Assembly: GCA_002914845.1 (NCBI GenBank)
Contig: JXTC01000134.1
Span: 166,209 to 230,208 of the forward strand
Reading direction: 5' to 3'
DNA length: 64,000 bases
Source: Trema orientale
Taxonomy: Eukaryota; Streptophyta; Magnoliopsida; Rosales; Cannabaceae
A program made the position numbers and the translations under genes. Below the pieces are notes generated by a model. The model worked only from the letters and a program-made list of their open reading frames with translations, searched no databases and was not told where the DNA came from. Below, in pieces: positions 1 through 11,219 of this stretch (positions are counted from its first letter, which is position 1; every line of letters begins with the position of its first letter).

Positions 1-11
1 CCTTTCTCTCC

Positions 12-42
<31 letters not shown>

Positions 43-1200
43 AAGTATTACCTTCTTTATTTTCTCTCTCTCTTTTTTTTTTTTATAAAAAATAAATAGT
101 CTCATTTGATCCATCACTAAAAAAAAAAGGTAATATTACAAAAAAGTAGTGCTCAACCCCACATAATGACGTGTTTATTTATTATTAGATAATTTTAATT
201 AATAAATTAAGTTCACATGAGCTCGCTTAATTATAATTATGATTAGCTAGTGATAAACTGACACATCATATGATGTTAGATAACACTGGTATCCCATAGT
301 ATTATTCAAAAAAAAAAAGAGAAAATAATGTATCAAAAACACTTCGACAAAGGAATTAATTACACTCATATGAAGAAAAATAAATGTAGTTTCCTTAAAT
401 CCCTAAAGACTAAAGAAACTTTGAGCTGGAAAAAAAAAAAACATAAACGGAACTTTTTTATATAATAGGTAAACAATATTGATAATAAATGTTTCCAAAT
501 TACTATTCATTAATAATACTTATTTAGAAACCACCTTTTTTTCCTACACATTTGAAAATATATACAACTAGATGATCTCTTTTCATATCCTTAACCGTTA
601 CTAATACATTTAACATATCCAATAGACTGATAGAGTGAATTGTGTCCTTGAAATGTCATGAAGGTACTTATACAGAAAATGTGTACAACCAGTACTCCAA
701 TTTTAGGTGACAAGTAGCCTTTTCTAGACCAGCATAGAGCATCAATTATTGAATATACAAAACCCCACATTAGCACATTGGCATTAATTACTACGTAGAA
801 AAATCAAAAATCCCCAGTGGTGGTGTGACATCTCACATATGAATATGAACTATTATAGTCTGTAGTAGATATAGTTAAAACAGATAGAGATATGATACAT
901 TGGAGATGGTGAGAGGCACAACTAGAAGCCAAACTAAGGCTATATACTAATACACAAAACCCTCTCTCTCTCTCCACTTTTGTATTTTTGGTCATGGTCA
1001 CCAGTCAGACCAGGCCTTGGGCCTTTGAACGGTGCCATTTGCCTACGTGGCAATCCTGACCTTGTCCCAATCCTCTGCACCTTGCTCCGTATACTCTCAA
1101 AGGTGACACCTTCATCGACACTGTACGTTTCACTAATCACAAAGACTAAAGGGGTATTTTTGTCAAAAAGTACAACTATTCAATGCATGAAAAGAGTGTT
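1..1200. other. AT-rich upstream/intergenic DNA, no gene
   Basis: This stretch has homopolymer A and T runs, short CT tracts and no supportable coding frame; the short open frames in it have no family resemblance. The last ~250 bases, which include a somewhat GC-richer piece around 1000-1090, are the likely proximal promoter of the TREPH1-like gene. Confidence 0.6.
1045..1051 (+). promoter_or_regulatory. ABRE/G-box-like core (ACGTGGC)
   Basis: ACGTGGC lies about 235 bases upstream of the candidate TATA box of the TREPH1-like gene. The ACGTGGC core is the classical bZIP-bound abscisic-acid response element of plants. A single copy of a 7-mer is weak evidence; the position in a proximal promoter is what makes it worth listing. 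Confidence 0.3.
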
Positions 1201-1279
1201 GAGAGTAAAATAATAACACCTGATCTTTCTATCTCTATCTCTATCTCTATCTCTCTCTCACGAACTTCGTTGCTGATGA

Positions 1280-1286
1280 TATAAAA
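1280..1286 (+). promoter_or_regulatory. candidate TATA box of the TREPH1-like gene
   Basis: TATAAAA occurs just upstream of a CT-rich tract (1315-1390) that looks like the start of a transcribed leader. Plant TATA boxes lie about 30 bases before the start site, so transcription would begin near 1310-1320. Confidence 0.45.
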
Positions 1287-1309
1287 TTTGTCTCAAACAG
1301 CTTTCGAAT

Positions 1310-3025
1310 TTTCAAACTCTCTCTCTCTCTCCTCCTCCGTGTGTGTCTCTTTCTCTCTCTAAGGGACTGTGAAACTCTCTCTTTAGCCGTTTCTAAGCAT
1401 CAAGAAGCTCCAAAAAGAATTTCCCATTTTTTCTCTCTGAAGTTTTGGCTTTGAATTCGTTTGGATTCTGAAAAAGACCCTTTTTTGGCTTCTGGGTCTG
1501 GAAAATTTTGGGGTCTCAAGGGTGTTTCGTGGAGCTAGAGGGTGTTTTCTTGGTGGGTTTTGGTTTTCTTTCGTGTGTGGTGGTCAGACATGCTCGAAGG
1601 GGTTGACTTTTGAAGCTCACGACGATCCATGACAAGGATGGTTTAAAATCGCTGCGTGTGACTCCTTCTAATGGGGTTTGGCTGTTGAGCTGTGGTGATT
1701 TTAGGGTTTGTGTTCTTTTTTATCTGGGTTTGATTAGGGTTTGTGGGTAAGCGATTATTCATTTCTTTCATGGTTAATTTTCACTTTTGAACCTTTATCT
1801 TTGCTTTTTCATTTTACCTTTTGTTTGATTAGACTAATTAGTACAATTTTATTTTTATTTTTTGGTTTCAGGATTGGAACAGTGATTGAGTAATAAGTGG
1901 GCTCATTTACTTCAAGAATTAGAGGTATGATATTTAGTTACATAGTTCAGGTCTTTTTCTGAAAGTTTATAATGTTACAAATACTGTAACTATTTATGGA
2001 GTTAATACTCAGAGTAGAGCATGTTTTGTTGGCTGGTGAACATTGAATTTCTCATTTAATTTTGTTTAGGCTGTTGGGTGTAGGTTCGTTCTCCTGAAAT
2101 AATGGAAGATATTGACACAAAGGTAGCATCTTGAAGAGGAAGATTGGATTTTTAGCGTTTTCGAAGTCATTAATATGTTCCCCTTACAATTTATTTTTAT
2201 CGTCTTTTTGGTTGGTGGCTTTTCTTTTTTTTTCCCCCTCCGTAAATATATTGTAAAAGCTATGGGGTTATTTATGCCGTTTGTATATCTGTTACGAGTG
2301 GTTAGTGACATAACTTCACTATAAATTTACGGAACTATGTATCTCTGGTGTAATGTATGATGTTAATTAATTTGAAATTAGTCTTAAGCCTTTGAATCAC
2401 GGTACTAATACATGGTCATAAGAGCAAATACTACATTAACTTTTTTAATCTAGAAGTCGCTAAATTCGCAACTTGTTGATGGAGAAGAGGATAGGTAATG
2501 CTTGGTTTGCCGTTAAATTGGGTCTTGGTTTTAACTAACTACCCAGTTGAGTAAGGGTTGCTAGGATTGCAGACATGGTAAGCTTGATTAAGCATTCTTT
2601 GGTATCAAAATTATGCTAAACTAGGAAATACTAAGGCATAAGGTTCTGTATCAGTTACCTGAAATGCATGCCGAAGAGGTTTAGAGTTAAAGTATTTAAA
2701 AGATACTTTACAGCTTAATGAAGCTGTATTGGTTAGATGAGGCATGATCACTAGACAATCTATTTGATGACAAGCATTCAATAGCTTTTGTTCAAAGTGT
2801 TCATGTATTGTAATCACTATCACATTGTTTTAAGCAGTTATAGCTTTGTTTGCTTCGGTGTGAGGTTGCCGTTGCGAGTTGGATGCGTATGCTGTTATTT
2901 TATCTATGGCAATTGTCCTTTCTTGTTTCCTCCCTACTGTATATATTTTGATATATTTTTAAACTAGTTCCTTTTAATTTTTCAACAGTTGGAATAAGGG
3001 ATAGATACATAACAAAGAAAACATT
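1310..3025 (+). other. 5' leader of the TREPH1-like gene, with introns and three short uORFs
   Basis: The likely leader has a donor after 1746 (GTAAGC), an acceptor ending at 1871, a donor after 1924 (GTATGA) and an acceptor ending at 2988, which leaves a short leader before the ATG at 3026. The first leader exon holds three short upstream ORFs: 1590-1613 (MLEGVDF), 1629-1646 (MTRMV) and 1671-1688 (MGFGC). Exon limits are read from splice consensus only, and another acceptor such as the one near 2069 is possible. Confidence 0.45.
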
Positions 3026-5589
3026 ATGGTTGCAAAAGACCGTACAAATGCTGCAGAGTCCCCTAATCCTAAGGTGGTGGGAGAGATAGACACCAGGGCA
3101 CCTTTTCAATCTGTCAAAGATGCGGTCACACTATTTGGTGAAGGTGCATTCTCTGGGTCTGGGGAGAAACTTGCTATTAAGAAGACAAAACCTTACTCTG
3201 CTGAGGTACTTTTGCTTCCTCTTTTTTATGCCAGGCATGTTTGTTTCTTGGTTTAAGTAAATACTTCTGGTCTCTTGCAAGCATTAGGGAAGTTTATTCC
3301 ATTGTAGTAGGATGCCTTGTATCGTCAGGGGAAAAAAAAGAAGATGCTATTTTTTCCCCTTTGCAAGGATTCTCTTGAAGGATGCATCTATTGCCATCGT
3401 AAAATGTATTTTAGATCTTAGTTTGAGACTCTGACCCTTTTGTAATTTATGTTAGTCTCACCCTATTGTAATTTATGTTGTAACATTGCCTTCATGCTAA
3501 TGAATATACCTTTATGTGTGTGTGTGTTTGTGTAAACATCAGATAAAACGGATGGTTTACTCCATATCAAAGAAAGNAAAAAAAAGAAAAAAGAAAAAAA
3601 TAAAAAAGACTTTTCTTTTTACCCTGGATTCCAAGGCAGTCTTTGATTTCATTCTTATTCTTATCAATTGATAAGCTTATTTATCTTGATTTTTCAGACA
3701 GTAAGTGCTCTAGAAATATTTGTCATCCCAAGTACTGGTAATATTCACTTATGGAGTGCAGGTGTCCATAGTCTGGTTGATGGCATATTTTGTTGATTTT
3801 GATGCAGAGGGTATTGGCTAAGGAGACACAGCTTCACCTGGCCCAGAAAGAACTGAACAAGTTAAAGGAACAACTAAAGAGTGCTGAAACTACTAAATCA
3901 CAAGCACTTGCAGAGCTTGAAAAGTCTAAGATAACAGTTGATGATCTGACTCACAAGCTGAAGTCTTTAATTGAATCCAAGGAATCTGCAATCAAGGCAA
4001 CTGAAGCTGCAAAAACTAAGGCAAAGCAACTTGGAGAAGCAAACAGTGACAGCCTTCCTGGAAAAGATGGTGCCTGGAAACGCGACTTAGAAACAGCTAG
4101 AACCCAGTACACAACAGTATTTACTGAACTTGATGCTGCAAAGCAAGAATTAAGGAAACTCCGTCAGGACTGTGATGTGTCACTTGAAGCAAAAGTTGCT
4201 GCCTACAAGCACGAAGCAGAAGCCAAAGATGCAGCCAAAGCAAATGTGGAGAGAGTTGGTGAGCTTTCTAAGGAAATTTCAGCTGTGCAGGAGTCAGTCG
4301 GGCAGGTTAAACTTGCATCTCTGCAATCCCAGCAGGAGCAAGCCAAGATATTTTCTGAGAAGGATACGCAGAGGCAGTCATACAGAACCACACTGGAGGA
4401 GTCAGCTAAAAAATTAAGTGCTCTGAAAAAAGAGTTTGATCCAGAAGTTTCCAGGAGTCTTGAAGCTCAACTTGCGCAAACATTGAATGAAATTGGAGAG
4501 ATGCAAAAGCAAATGGAGAATGCCAAAGCTTCTGATTTGGATTCTGTGCGAACTGTCACTTTGGAGCTGGATGATGCAAAAGGGTCACTGCAGAAAGTTG
4601 CAGAAGAGGAAAGCTCGCTCCGAAGCTTGGTTGAGGCTCTTAAGGTGGAACTAGAGAATGTGAAGAAAGAGCATGCTGAACTGAAGGAAAAGGAAGCAGA
4701 AACAGAATCCATAGCTGGTAATCTACATGTTAAACTTCGGAAACATAAGTCTGAGCTTGAAGCATGCCTTTCAGAAGAGTCCAAAGTAAGAGGTGCTTGT
4801 GATGAAATGGTATCAACGTTGAACCAGTTATCTCTGGAAACTGAAAATGCACGTCGGGAAGCAGAAGAAATGAAGAATAAAGCAGAGGAATTGAAAAAGG
4901 AAGCAGAAGCCACCAAACTTGTAGTAAAAGAAGCGGAGAAGAAGCTGAGGATTGCTCTGGAAGAAGCTGAGGAAGCTAAAGCAGCAGAGGAACGAGCCCT
5001 TGATCAGATTAAGGCCTTATCTGATCAAACTAATGCTGCAAGAGCCTCAACTTCTGAGTCTGGTGCCAACATCACAATCTCACGGGAAGAGTTTGAGTCT
5101 TTGAGCCGCAAAGTTGAAGAGTCAGACAAATTAGCTGACATGAAAGTAGCTGCTGCCATGGCTCAGGTGGAAGCTGTGAGGGCTAGTGAAAATGAGGCTT
5201 TGAAGAGGTTAGAGACAACCCAGAAGGAGATTGAGGATATGAAGGCAGCTACAGAGGAGGCTTTGAAGAGGGCAGAGATGGCTGAAGCAGCCAAGAAAGC
5301 AGTGGAGGGAGAATTGAGAAGATGGCGAGAACGCGAGCAAAAGAAGGCTGCTGAAGCTGCATCTCGCATATTAGCAGAAACGGAAATGTCAATAGAATCA
5401 TCCCCGCGCCACTACAGAGTTCAAAAGCCGAATCCTCCAACCAAAGTTATCGAGACAAGAAAGTTCGACAAAGAGAAATCATCCGTGTCAAAGAAGGCTC
5501 TCATGCCTAATCTAAGTGGCATTTTCAACAGAAAAAAGAATCAGATTGAGGGTGGGTCTCCTTATCTCCCTGGTGAGAAGCCCCTGTGA
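3026..5589 (+). CDS. TREPH1: TREPH1-like WEB family coiled-coil protein
   Basis: Two coding exons, 3026-3205 and 3808-5589, join in phase 0 to give 653 aa; the Arabidopsis protein is close to 649. Residues 10-40 carry the family opening (VGEIDTRAPFQSVKDAV), and exon 2 starts with RVLAKETQLHLAQKELNKLKE. Nearly all the rest is Ala/Glu/Lys-rich heptad coiled coil, interrupted near residues 440-450. The C-terminus has PNLSGIFNRKKNQ and ends LPGEKPL. This matches Arabidopsis At5g55860 (WEB family, DUF827), known as TOUCH-REGULATED PHOSPHOPROTEIN 1, which is phosphorylated on touch and needed for touch-delayed bolting. The serine equivalent to the reported Ser625 is Ser630 here. WEB relatives act in chloroplast movement. 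Exon 2 also reads upstream through the acceptor, so an apparent start near 3790 is intronic. Family assignment is firm; the touch role is inferred from orthology. Confidence 0.95.
3577..3577. other. ambiguous base N inside an A/G-rich run
   Basis: This is the only undetermined base I saw. It sits in the intron of the TREPH1-like gene within a run of A and G, so it is probably an unresolved homopolymer position in the assembly. It does not affect coding sequence. Confidence 0.95.
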
Positions 5590-5623
5590 TGTTTTGTTCT
5601 TGCAAAACCTTTATGAGATTGTG

Positions 5624-5629
5624 AATAAA
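5624..5629 (+). terminator. poly(A) signal AATAAA of the TREPH1-like gene
   Basis: A canonical AATAAA lies 35 bases after the stop codon at 5589, followed by T/G-rich sequence. This spacing is normal for a plant near-upstream element. Confidence 0.5.
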
Positions 5630-5759
5630 ATGGTTGAGACGGCAAAGATGTTTGTTTGTGTCTGCATTTTAAAACGCTTGCAGTTTAAGAAAAAGGAAAT
5701 TATATTCTCTGCGCAGAAGGAAAATTTGGATATGTCGAAAAGGTGAGTTTGTGGTGGAA

Positions 5760-7060
5760 ATGATTAAAGGGTTAGAGTGATTTGTTGTATATGAGACAAT
5801 TTGTAGATTATTGTCGATTGAAGATTTCCTGTGGATGTGTATTGATCATTCAAAGTTATCTTTGTCACCACTTACATTTATGTGGGTATACATGAGAGAT
5901 GAACTATCACTTTCAAAGGCTGTTTTTGAAATTTAAGGTGTACCACGTGTGGTACTCAACTGAGTCCATATTTGAAATGAAAATGAGAATCTTGTTAATG
6001 ATGGCTTCAATATTTCATGTAAGGTCTAGAACAAAATTACTTGTGTAATACGAGAGATTAGACATAAGCAAGAGGTACATAGTTAAATACTAAATAGGAA
6101 GATAATGTTCAAGAAAGTTTGTTTAATAGATGGTTCACAGCACTTTCCAATGTAGCAGAGCTTCGAAGTCGTTCCTAATTAAAAAAACTTCCTCATATTA
6201 GCCTCTATTTTAACATTTAAAATCGCCCCTTTCGAGATTTTAACTCCCACCTACTTGTTACGCTACCGTTTTAATCCAAAACTTAGCCAATAATTCAACT
6301 TTATTAGCCAATATTTATACTTTAAAAATGAAAATAGAAAGAGTATATTTTGGTTTTTTTTTTTTCTTTTTTTGCTTGAAATGGAGTATATTTTGGGGTT
6401 GAGAAAGCAAACATTAAAACGAAAACAGTGGAACTACAACAGCTAAGCACCAAGCAGTCTCCCCTAAAAAGTTTCCTTAGTAGTTCACAGCTCACTTCCC
6501 TTTTATTGCTCAAACTCTCCCATTTAGCAAAGCTTCGAAGTTCTCCAAATTACAGAATTCCCCCACATGTTCATCTATTTTAAAATTTTAAATAGTGTCC
6601 GATTCACAATTTAACTTTCACCCGCTCGGCTCAATTAAGGCAGCTCAATTGGTTTAGGATATTCTTGAGGGTGTGTAAGTATGTGGAGAGATGAGAGTGA
6701 GAATTTTAATTAAACTAAATTGTTTGTAACTTAAATTTCTGACTTACTGGGAAAAAAAAAAAACTTTCACCCACTAACCATTCTATATATTATCACTTTA
6801 ATCCAAAAAAGAAAGAACAATATAAACGCTGAGTAACATGCACTGATAAAATTATAAAAATCTTATCTACAAATTTTGTTCTAATCCAAAACCTACCCAC
6901 TTATGAATTATCCAACTTAATTAGAAAATGTCTATACTCAAAAATGAAAATAAAAAGAGTAGATAACAAGAGTGAAGTAATTAATAGCTAAGCACAAAGC
7001 ACCAAAAAGAGTGAGTGTCTCCCACTACACGTCACGCGTCTCATTCTCTCATTCGGCGAC
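5760..7060. other. intergenic DNA between the TREPH1-like and Suc_Fer genes
   Basis: About 1.3 kb with no coding frame. It contains two diverged copies of one sequence block, roughly 6130-6330 and 6430-6960. Both have CTAAGCAC/AGCTTCGAAG-like words, a 'TTTTAA...' tract and the phrase 'TTTCACCC(A/G)CT'. This suggests an old local duplication in the promoter. No function can be assigned. Confidence 0.4.
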
Positions 7061-7116
7061 CAGAGTCTCTCACTCCTCACTTCCCACACCACTGGAACTC
7101 CATTAACCTCCTCCTC

Positions 7117-7120
<4 letters not shown>

Positions 7121-7153
<33 letters not shown>
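7121..7153 (+). repeat. (CT)n microsatellite in the Suc_Fer gene leader
   Basis: An uninterrupted CT dinucleotide run ends 20 bases before the start codon at 7173, following (CTC)n repeats. Pyrimidine-rich patches of this kind are common in plant leaders and core promoters. The tract is expected to vary in length between individuals. Confidence 0.8.
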
Positions 7154-7154
<1 letters not shown>

Positions 7155-7172
7155 GAATCTTTGCTCAAAGTG

Positions 7173-10100
7173 ATGGCGAGCAGCAGAGACAGGGACGACC
7201 CATTAACGTTTGCGAACCCATCGTCGTCCTCGTCGCCAATTACGGTCTCGTCGGACCCTTTGGACAGCTATCTCAACGACCCAAGTTCCCACATCGGAAG
7301 CGCCTCCGGGAGCTTCCAGAACGAGGGCTTGCTCGCCGACACTAGTGGCAGTAGCTGCGATGCCGAGTTCGGCTTCTCGCGCCCCGATTTCCGGACGAGT
7401 GAACTCGCCGGGACCGTCGAGCTGTACCACCGCCATGTCTTCCTCTGCTACAAGAATCCGCAGGTTTGGCCTCCTCGAATCGAGGCTTCCGAGTTCGATC
7501 GCTTGCCGAGGCTGCTCTCCGCCGCCGTCTTGGCTCGGAAGAGCGATATGAGGAAAGAGGTGTGTGATTTTTGTGGTCTTCTGTTCGGATTTTGATCCGG
7601 GTCGGTTTTGAATTCGGATTGATGAAATGGGTTTTGGTTGTTTTGTCCATTGCTTGTGTTTTAAGATTGATTTGAGTTAAAAGTCTCAGATTTGATTTGG
7701 GTTGATTTTGAATTTGGGGGATTGAAATGGGTCTCTTTACCATCTCATGAATTGATTCAAGTTATAGTGATTGAAAGTGTATATATTGAGTTTTACAAGT
7801 TTTGTCACTGATTTCGATTTGGAGCATAGTTGGTCTGGAATTGGCTCTCTTTTTATGTAATTGGGGAATGTCAATGGCGGAGGATTTGAAGTTTCTGTAG
7901 TTTACTGATTTGGAGGTCGTTTGATGTCATGCGTTGGTTTTAGTACATAGTTTTAAGGCTTTTGCTTTTAGCTTGTGGATTTTATTTTGAAGGGCACTGT
8001 ATGTAAGTGAGAGAAAAATAAAACATATAAGCATCTAATATTGCATATATTAATAGGTTCTAATATTGCATATATTAAGAAGCAAAGTTGGGGGCTGAAC
8101 ACAGAAAAAAAGTAGATAACTAATAAATTTTCTTCCTTTATTATAGAAGATGAAATGTCTGTCTTAATATGGTTTTGTTTTTTTTATTGTTCCTTCCTTT
8201 TTCATGTTTGATCTTATAGTACAATATCAAAACATCAAGGCGTTGCCTTTTATTGCTTCGGAGTTAGGATCTGCTTGGCTATTAGTTTACACGCATCTCA
8301 AATAACGAATCTCAATTACGGTCTGTATTCATGTCTTGCTTGGGTGCTATGTTTCTCTCATCTTTTATGGCTTCGGAGTCAGTTATATAATCACTGTTTT
8401 CTTTCTTTTTTTTGTTTTTATTTTTTTGGTTAATTTTGGGTATTTCAGTGCCACAATCCATGCATTTGAGCTGAGTTTTATAACTGTACTACATGAATCC
8501 TTAATGTTTCTTCTGTGATTAACTTCGTAAATGCTTTCTAAACCCTTTTGATATGGTATCAACTATTAAAATATGTGTTGGTGAATAATATCTGTCTACC
8601 CTTTTGATATGGTATCAACTATTAAAATATGTGTTGGTGAATAATATCTCTCTATCTGACGTAACTGTTTATGGGAACAATCTATAAGTTAGTAGATTTT
8701 GTTATTTGTATGAACAGATGGCAAGCAAGTCTTTTCCTAATATTAATTCATAAAAGTTTGTTCTTATTAAAGAGAAAAGAATTCTGTCAGCTTAATACTG
8801 AGATGTTTGGTTAAATAATGATGTTCCGTGTTCTAGCTACTTAAAATAGTATGCTATAAATGTCGCTATTTAATTCCTCTTTTTGGTTGAACTTATTTTG
8901 ACGTTAACCTTTTTTGATTGTCTCTTTCATTGTTTTTTTCCTTCTAGACCCGGTTAACAATATGCGAGGGACACGATGGAACGGAGACATCAAATGGGGA
9001 TGTGTTGATTTTTCCGGACATGATCAGATACAGGTTATTTACAACCTCCTCTTCCTTTACTCTGGTTTAAATTCCCATTCAACTCCACCGGCATCCACCC
9101 CTGAAGAAGCCAACCCCATCTTTGATAGTTAATACTGACCATAAACTTGTAAAAAAATGCAGGAGATTGACACACTTTGATGTTGACACATTTGTCGAAG
9201 AAGTATTAGTGAAGGACGGTGAATGGCTTCCTGGGACTCCGGAAACACTAAAAGGTTCATATATTTTTGTTTGTTCTCATGGATCCAGAGATCGCCGATG
9301 CGGACTTTGTGGACCAGCTCTGGTCAATAAGTTCAGAGATGAGATAGAATTACATGGTCTTCAAGGTAAAGTCTCTGTTAGCCCGTGTTCACACGTTGGA
9401 GGGCATAAATATGCTGGAAATGTGATTATATTTGGACCAAACATCAACGGCGAAGTAACTGGACACTGGTAAGGGAAAATATTTTATGTCAATGAATTAT
9501 TTTTATCCTTTACTTTCCTTTTTATGTTATAAGTCTCAATAAATAAATTTTACTCCTTTCCGTTGGAAGTATTAAAATGTGTTAGAATTGAGCTATCTGA
9601 TTATCTTATATGTACTAAAAGTTGATCAACCCTATTAAAGTGTTTATGTTTCTACAGGTATGGATATGTTAGTCCAGATGATGTATCTGCATTACTTGAA
9701 CTGCATATTGGGAAAGGAGAAATTGTAGACCAGCTTTGGAGGTAGTCATTTTCGATATCCTGCTTCATAATTTTGTGAGATGTATAGATTCGCTGTCGAA
9801 GTAGCTAAGCCTAAAATTCTTTGATCTTTGATCATTGGAAAAAGGATCCTTTTTCTGGCTTCTTCAAATAGAATTATGGCCTGCATAACTTGAATTTGAG
9901 TACAATACAAAGGAAAATTAGGAAATGGAAAACTGTGAAAGAAGGCATGCTCTTTAAACTATGTGTAGAGTTGAAGAATAGATTATTAATAAAAATGACT
10001 GCTATACAATTTCTGAAATCTATATCGTGTTACAACGTATAGTAAAAGAATTGATTGAATATATGAATGCTGACATCAGGGGTCAGATGGGTTTATCAGA

Positions 10101-10530
10101 GGAAGAACAAAAAGCGTCTCAGTACCGGAGGCTCCAGATGAATGGTGATGAAAATGCCGCAGGGAAGGTGAACGAGCTGGTAAAAACACAGAGAAGTCTT
10201 TCCAACAGTGGTGCTCTGAGATCTCAAGTTGAGGTCGTGGGCTGCTGCCAGGAAAACGGAAACTCTTCTTGCTGTCAAAACCCCATGGTACCTGAGAAGT
10301 CTCATTGCTCTGATGCAAACGAGAAATCAAAGAAATTGACAGTCGATAAGAAAAAGAGCAGCCGGAAACTAACATCTCGGATAAATAGTGGCAAATCAAC
10401 GCGCAGGGTTTGTTCTATGCCAACATGGTTGGAGAGCTGGGAGCGTGAAGATACGTATGCAGCTTTAGCCGTTGCCTGTGCTGCTCTATCAGTTGCCGTT
10501 GCTTATAGCTGCTACAAACAGTTAAGATAG
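7173..10530 (+). CDS. Suc_Fer-like (sucrase/ferredoxin-like, AIM32/Apd1 family) protein
   Basis: Five exons (7173-7559, 8948-9033, 9163-9468, 9658-9741, 10080-10530) keep frame and give 437 aa. The open frame also extends to an upstream TTG; the first ATG, at 7173, is the start. A Ser-rich N-terminus of about 80 aa precedes the thioredoxin-like ferredoxin domain (about residues 85-290), with Cys195 and His197 (CSHG), Cys204 and Cys207 (RDRRCGLCGP), and the signature CSHVGGHKYAGN with Cys233, His235 and His239. In the yeast Apd1/Aim32 family such Cys and His residues bind a [2Fe-2S] cluster. The C-terminal linker has two Cys pairs (343-344, 352-353) and a basic stretch. It ends in one hydrophobic helix (about 413-431), so the protein is probably tail-anchored with its redox domain in the cytosol. 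The Arabidopsis relatives are At5g55900 and At4g26620; their substrate is unknown. The name 'sucrase' is historical and does not imply sugar hydrolysis. Confidence 0.93.
8543..8654 (+). repeat. 56-bp tandem duplication in Suc_Fer intron 1
   Basis: Two adjacent copies with a 56-base period start at 8543 and 8599. They share CCCTTTTGATATGGTATCAA and the tail, and differ by about one base. The near identity means a recent duplication. A smaller, older duplicate (CTAATATTGCATATATTAA) lies nearby at about 8033-8085. Confidence 0.85.
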
Positions 10531-10553
10531 TCTCCAAAACTCACCGATGTGCT

Positions 10554-10559
10554 AATAAA
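10554..10559 (+). terminator. poly(A) signal AATAAA of the Suc_Fer gene
   Basis: AATAAA lies 24 bases after the stop codon at 10530. A further T/G-rich stretch at 10680-10770 could hold alternative cleavage sites. Confidence 0.45.
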
Positions 10560-11219
10560 TCAATTTGTAAGAAGAGATGCGCCAATAGAAAGATCCGTAC
10601 AACTTTGGAAGAAAAAAGGGTCACCATAGAAATTACAATCTAATGTTGTAAAATGTGGTTTGAAGGACGTAGTATTCGGTTTGTTTCTCCTCTTTTTGTA
10701 TCGATAGAAGTTTGTACTTGTGCATAAATTGTTTGCAAAATCTATATGGGTTCCGCTGATTCTTTTCTTCATGAATTTTGGGTGTGAGTATTGTTGAATG
10801 CCAGTATGCTACAATTATACGCTGCTTTAACTGAGCTCCATGACATTTTGAAAGAAATACCTGACAACAAACTTCAGAAACTAGCCATTCACTGATTTAC
10901 AAGAGTTTTTTCTAAGGCCCCGAATCTTATTCAGAAAAACAGGACTAATAATACAGTTTAGATCTGTATGTTGGAATTTGAACTATGCACTGTACGTACT
11001 AAAAGGTGGCCAAGTTTAGCAAATTGGCCGATTGTGACACCATTACGATGTCTTTTTTCTATTGTTACTTTTATAGCCAAATGGAATATTACACAAGCTG
11101 ATATATCCGATATATACTCGGCAAAAACTGATATTTTTTCACAAGTTCCCAAGAGAAACTACACTTTCTACGGTTTGATGCCTTCCGGTTCAAAATTCAG
11201 ACCACTGTTTTAAAATAGG

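Noticed and set aside
3790-3807. An in-frame extension of TREPH1 exon 2 upstream of 3808
   Set aside because: It is intron sequence read through; the acceptor at 3806-3807 and the fit to the family place exon 2 at 3808.
4467-4916. 149-codon open frame antisense to the TREPH1-like coding exon
   Set aside because: It is the shadow of an Ala/Glu/Lys-rich coiled coil, which gives a long Ser/Ala/Phe-rich antisense frame by codon bias alone.
7203-7743. Long antisense and alternative frames over Suc_Fer exon 1
   Set aside because: They overlap a well-supported exon, have no family likeness and come from its GC-rich codon use.
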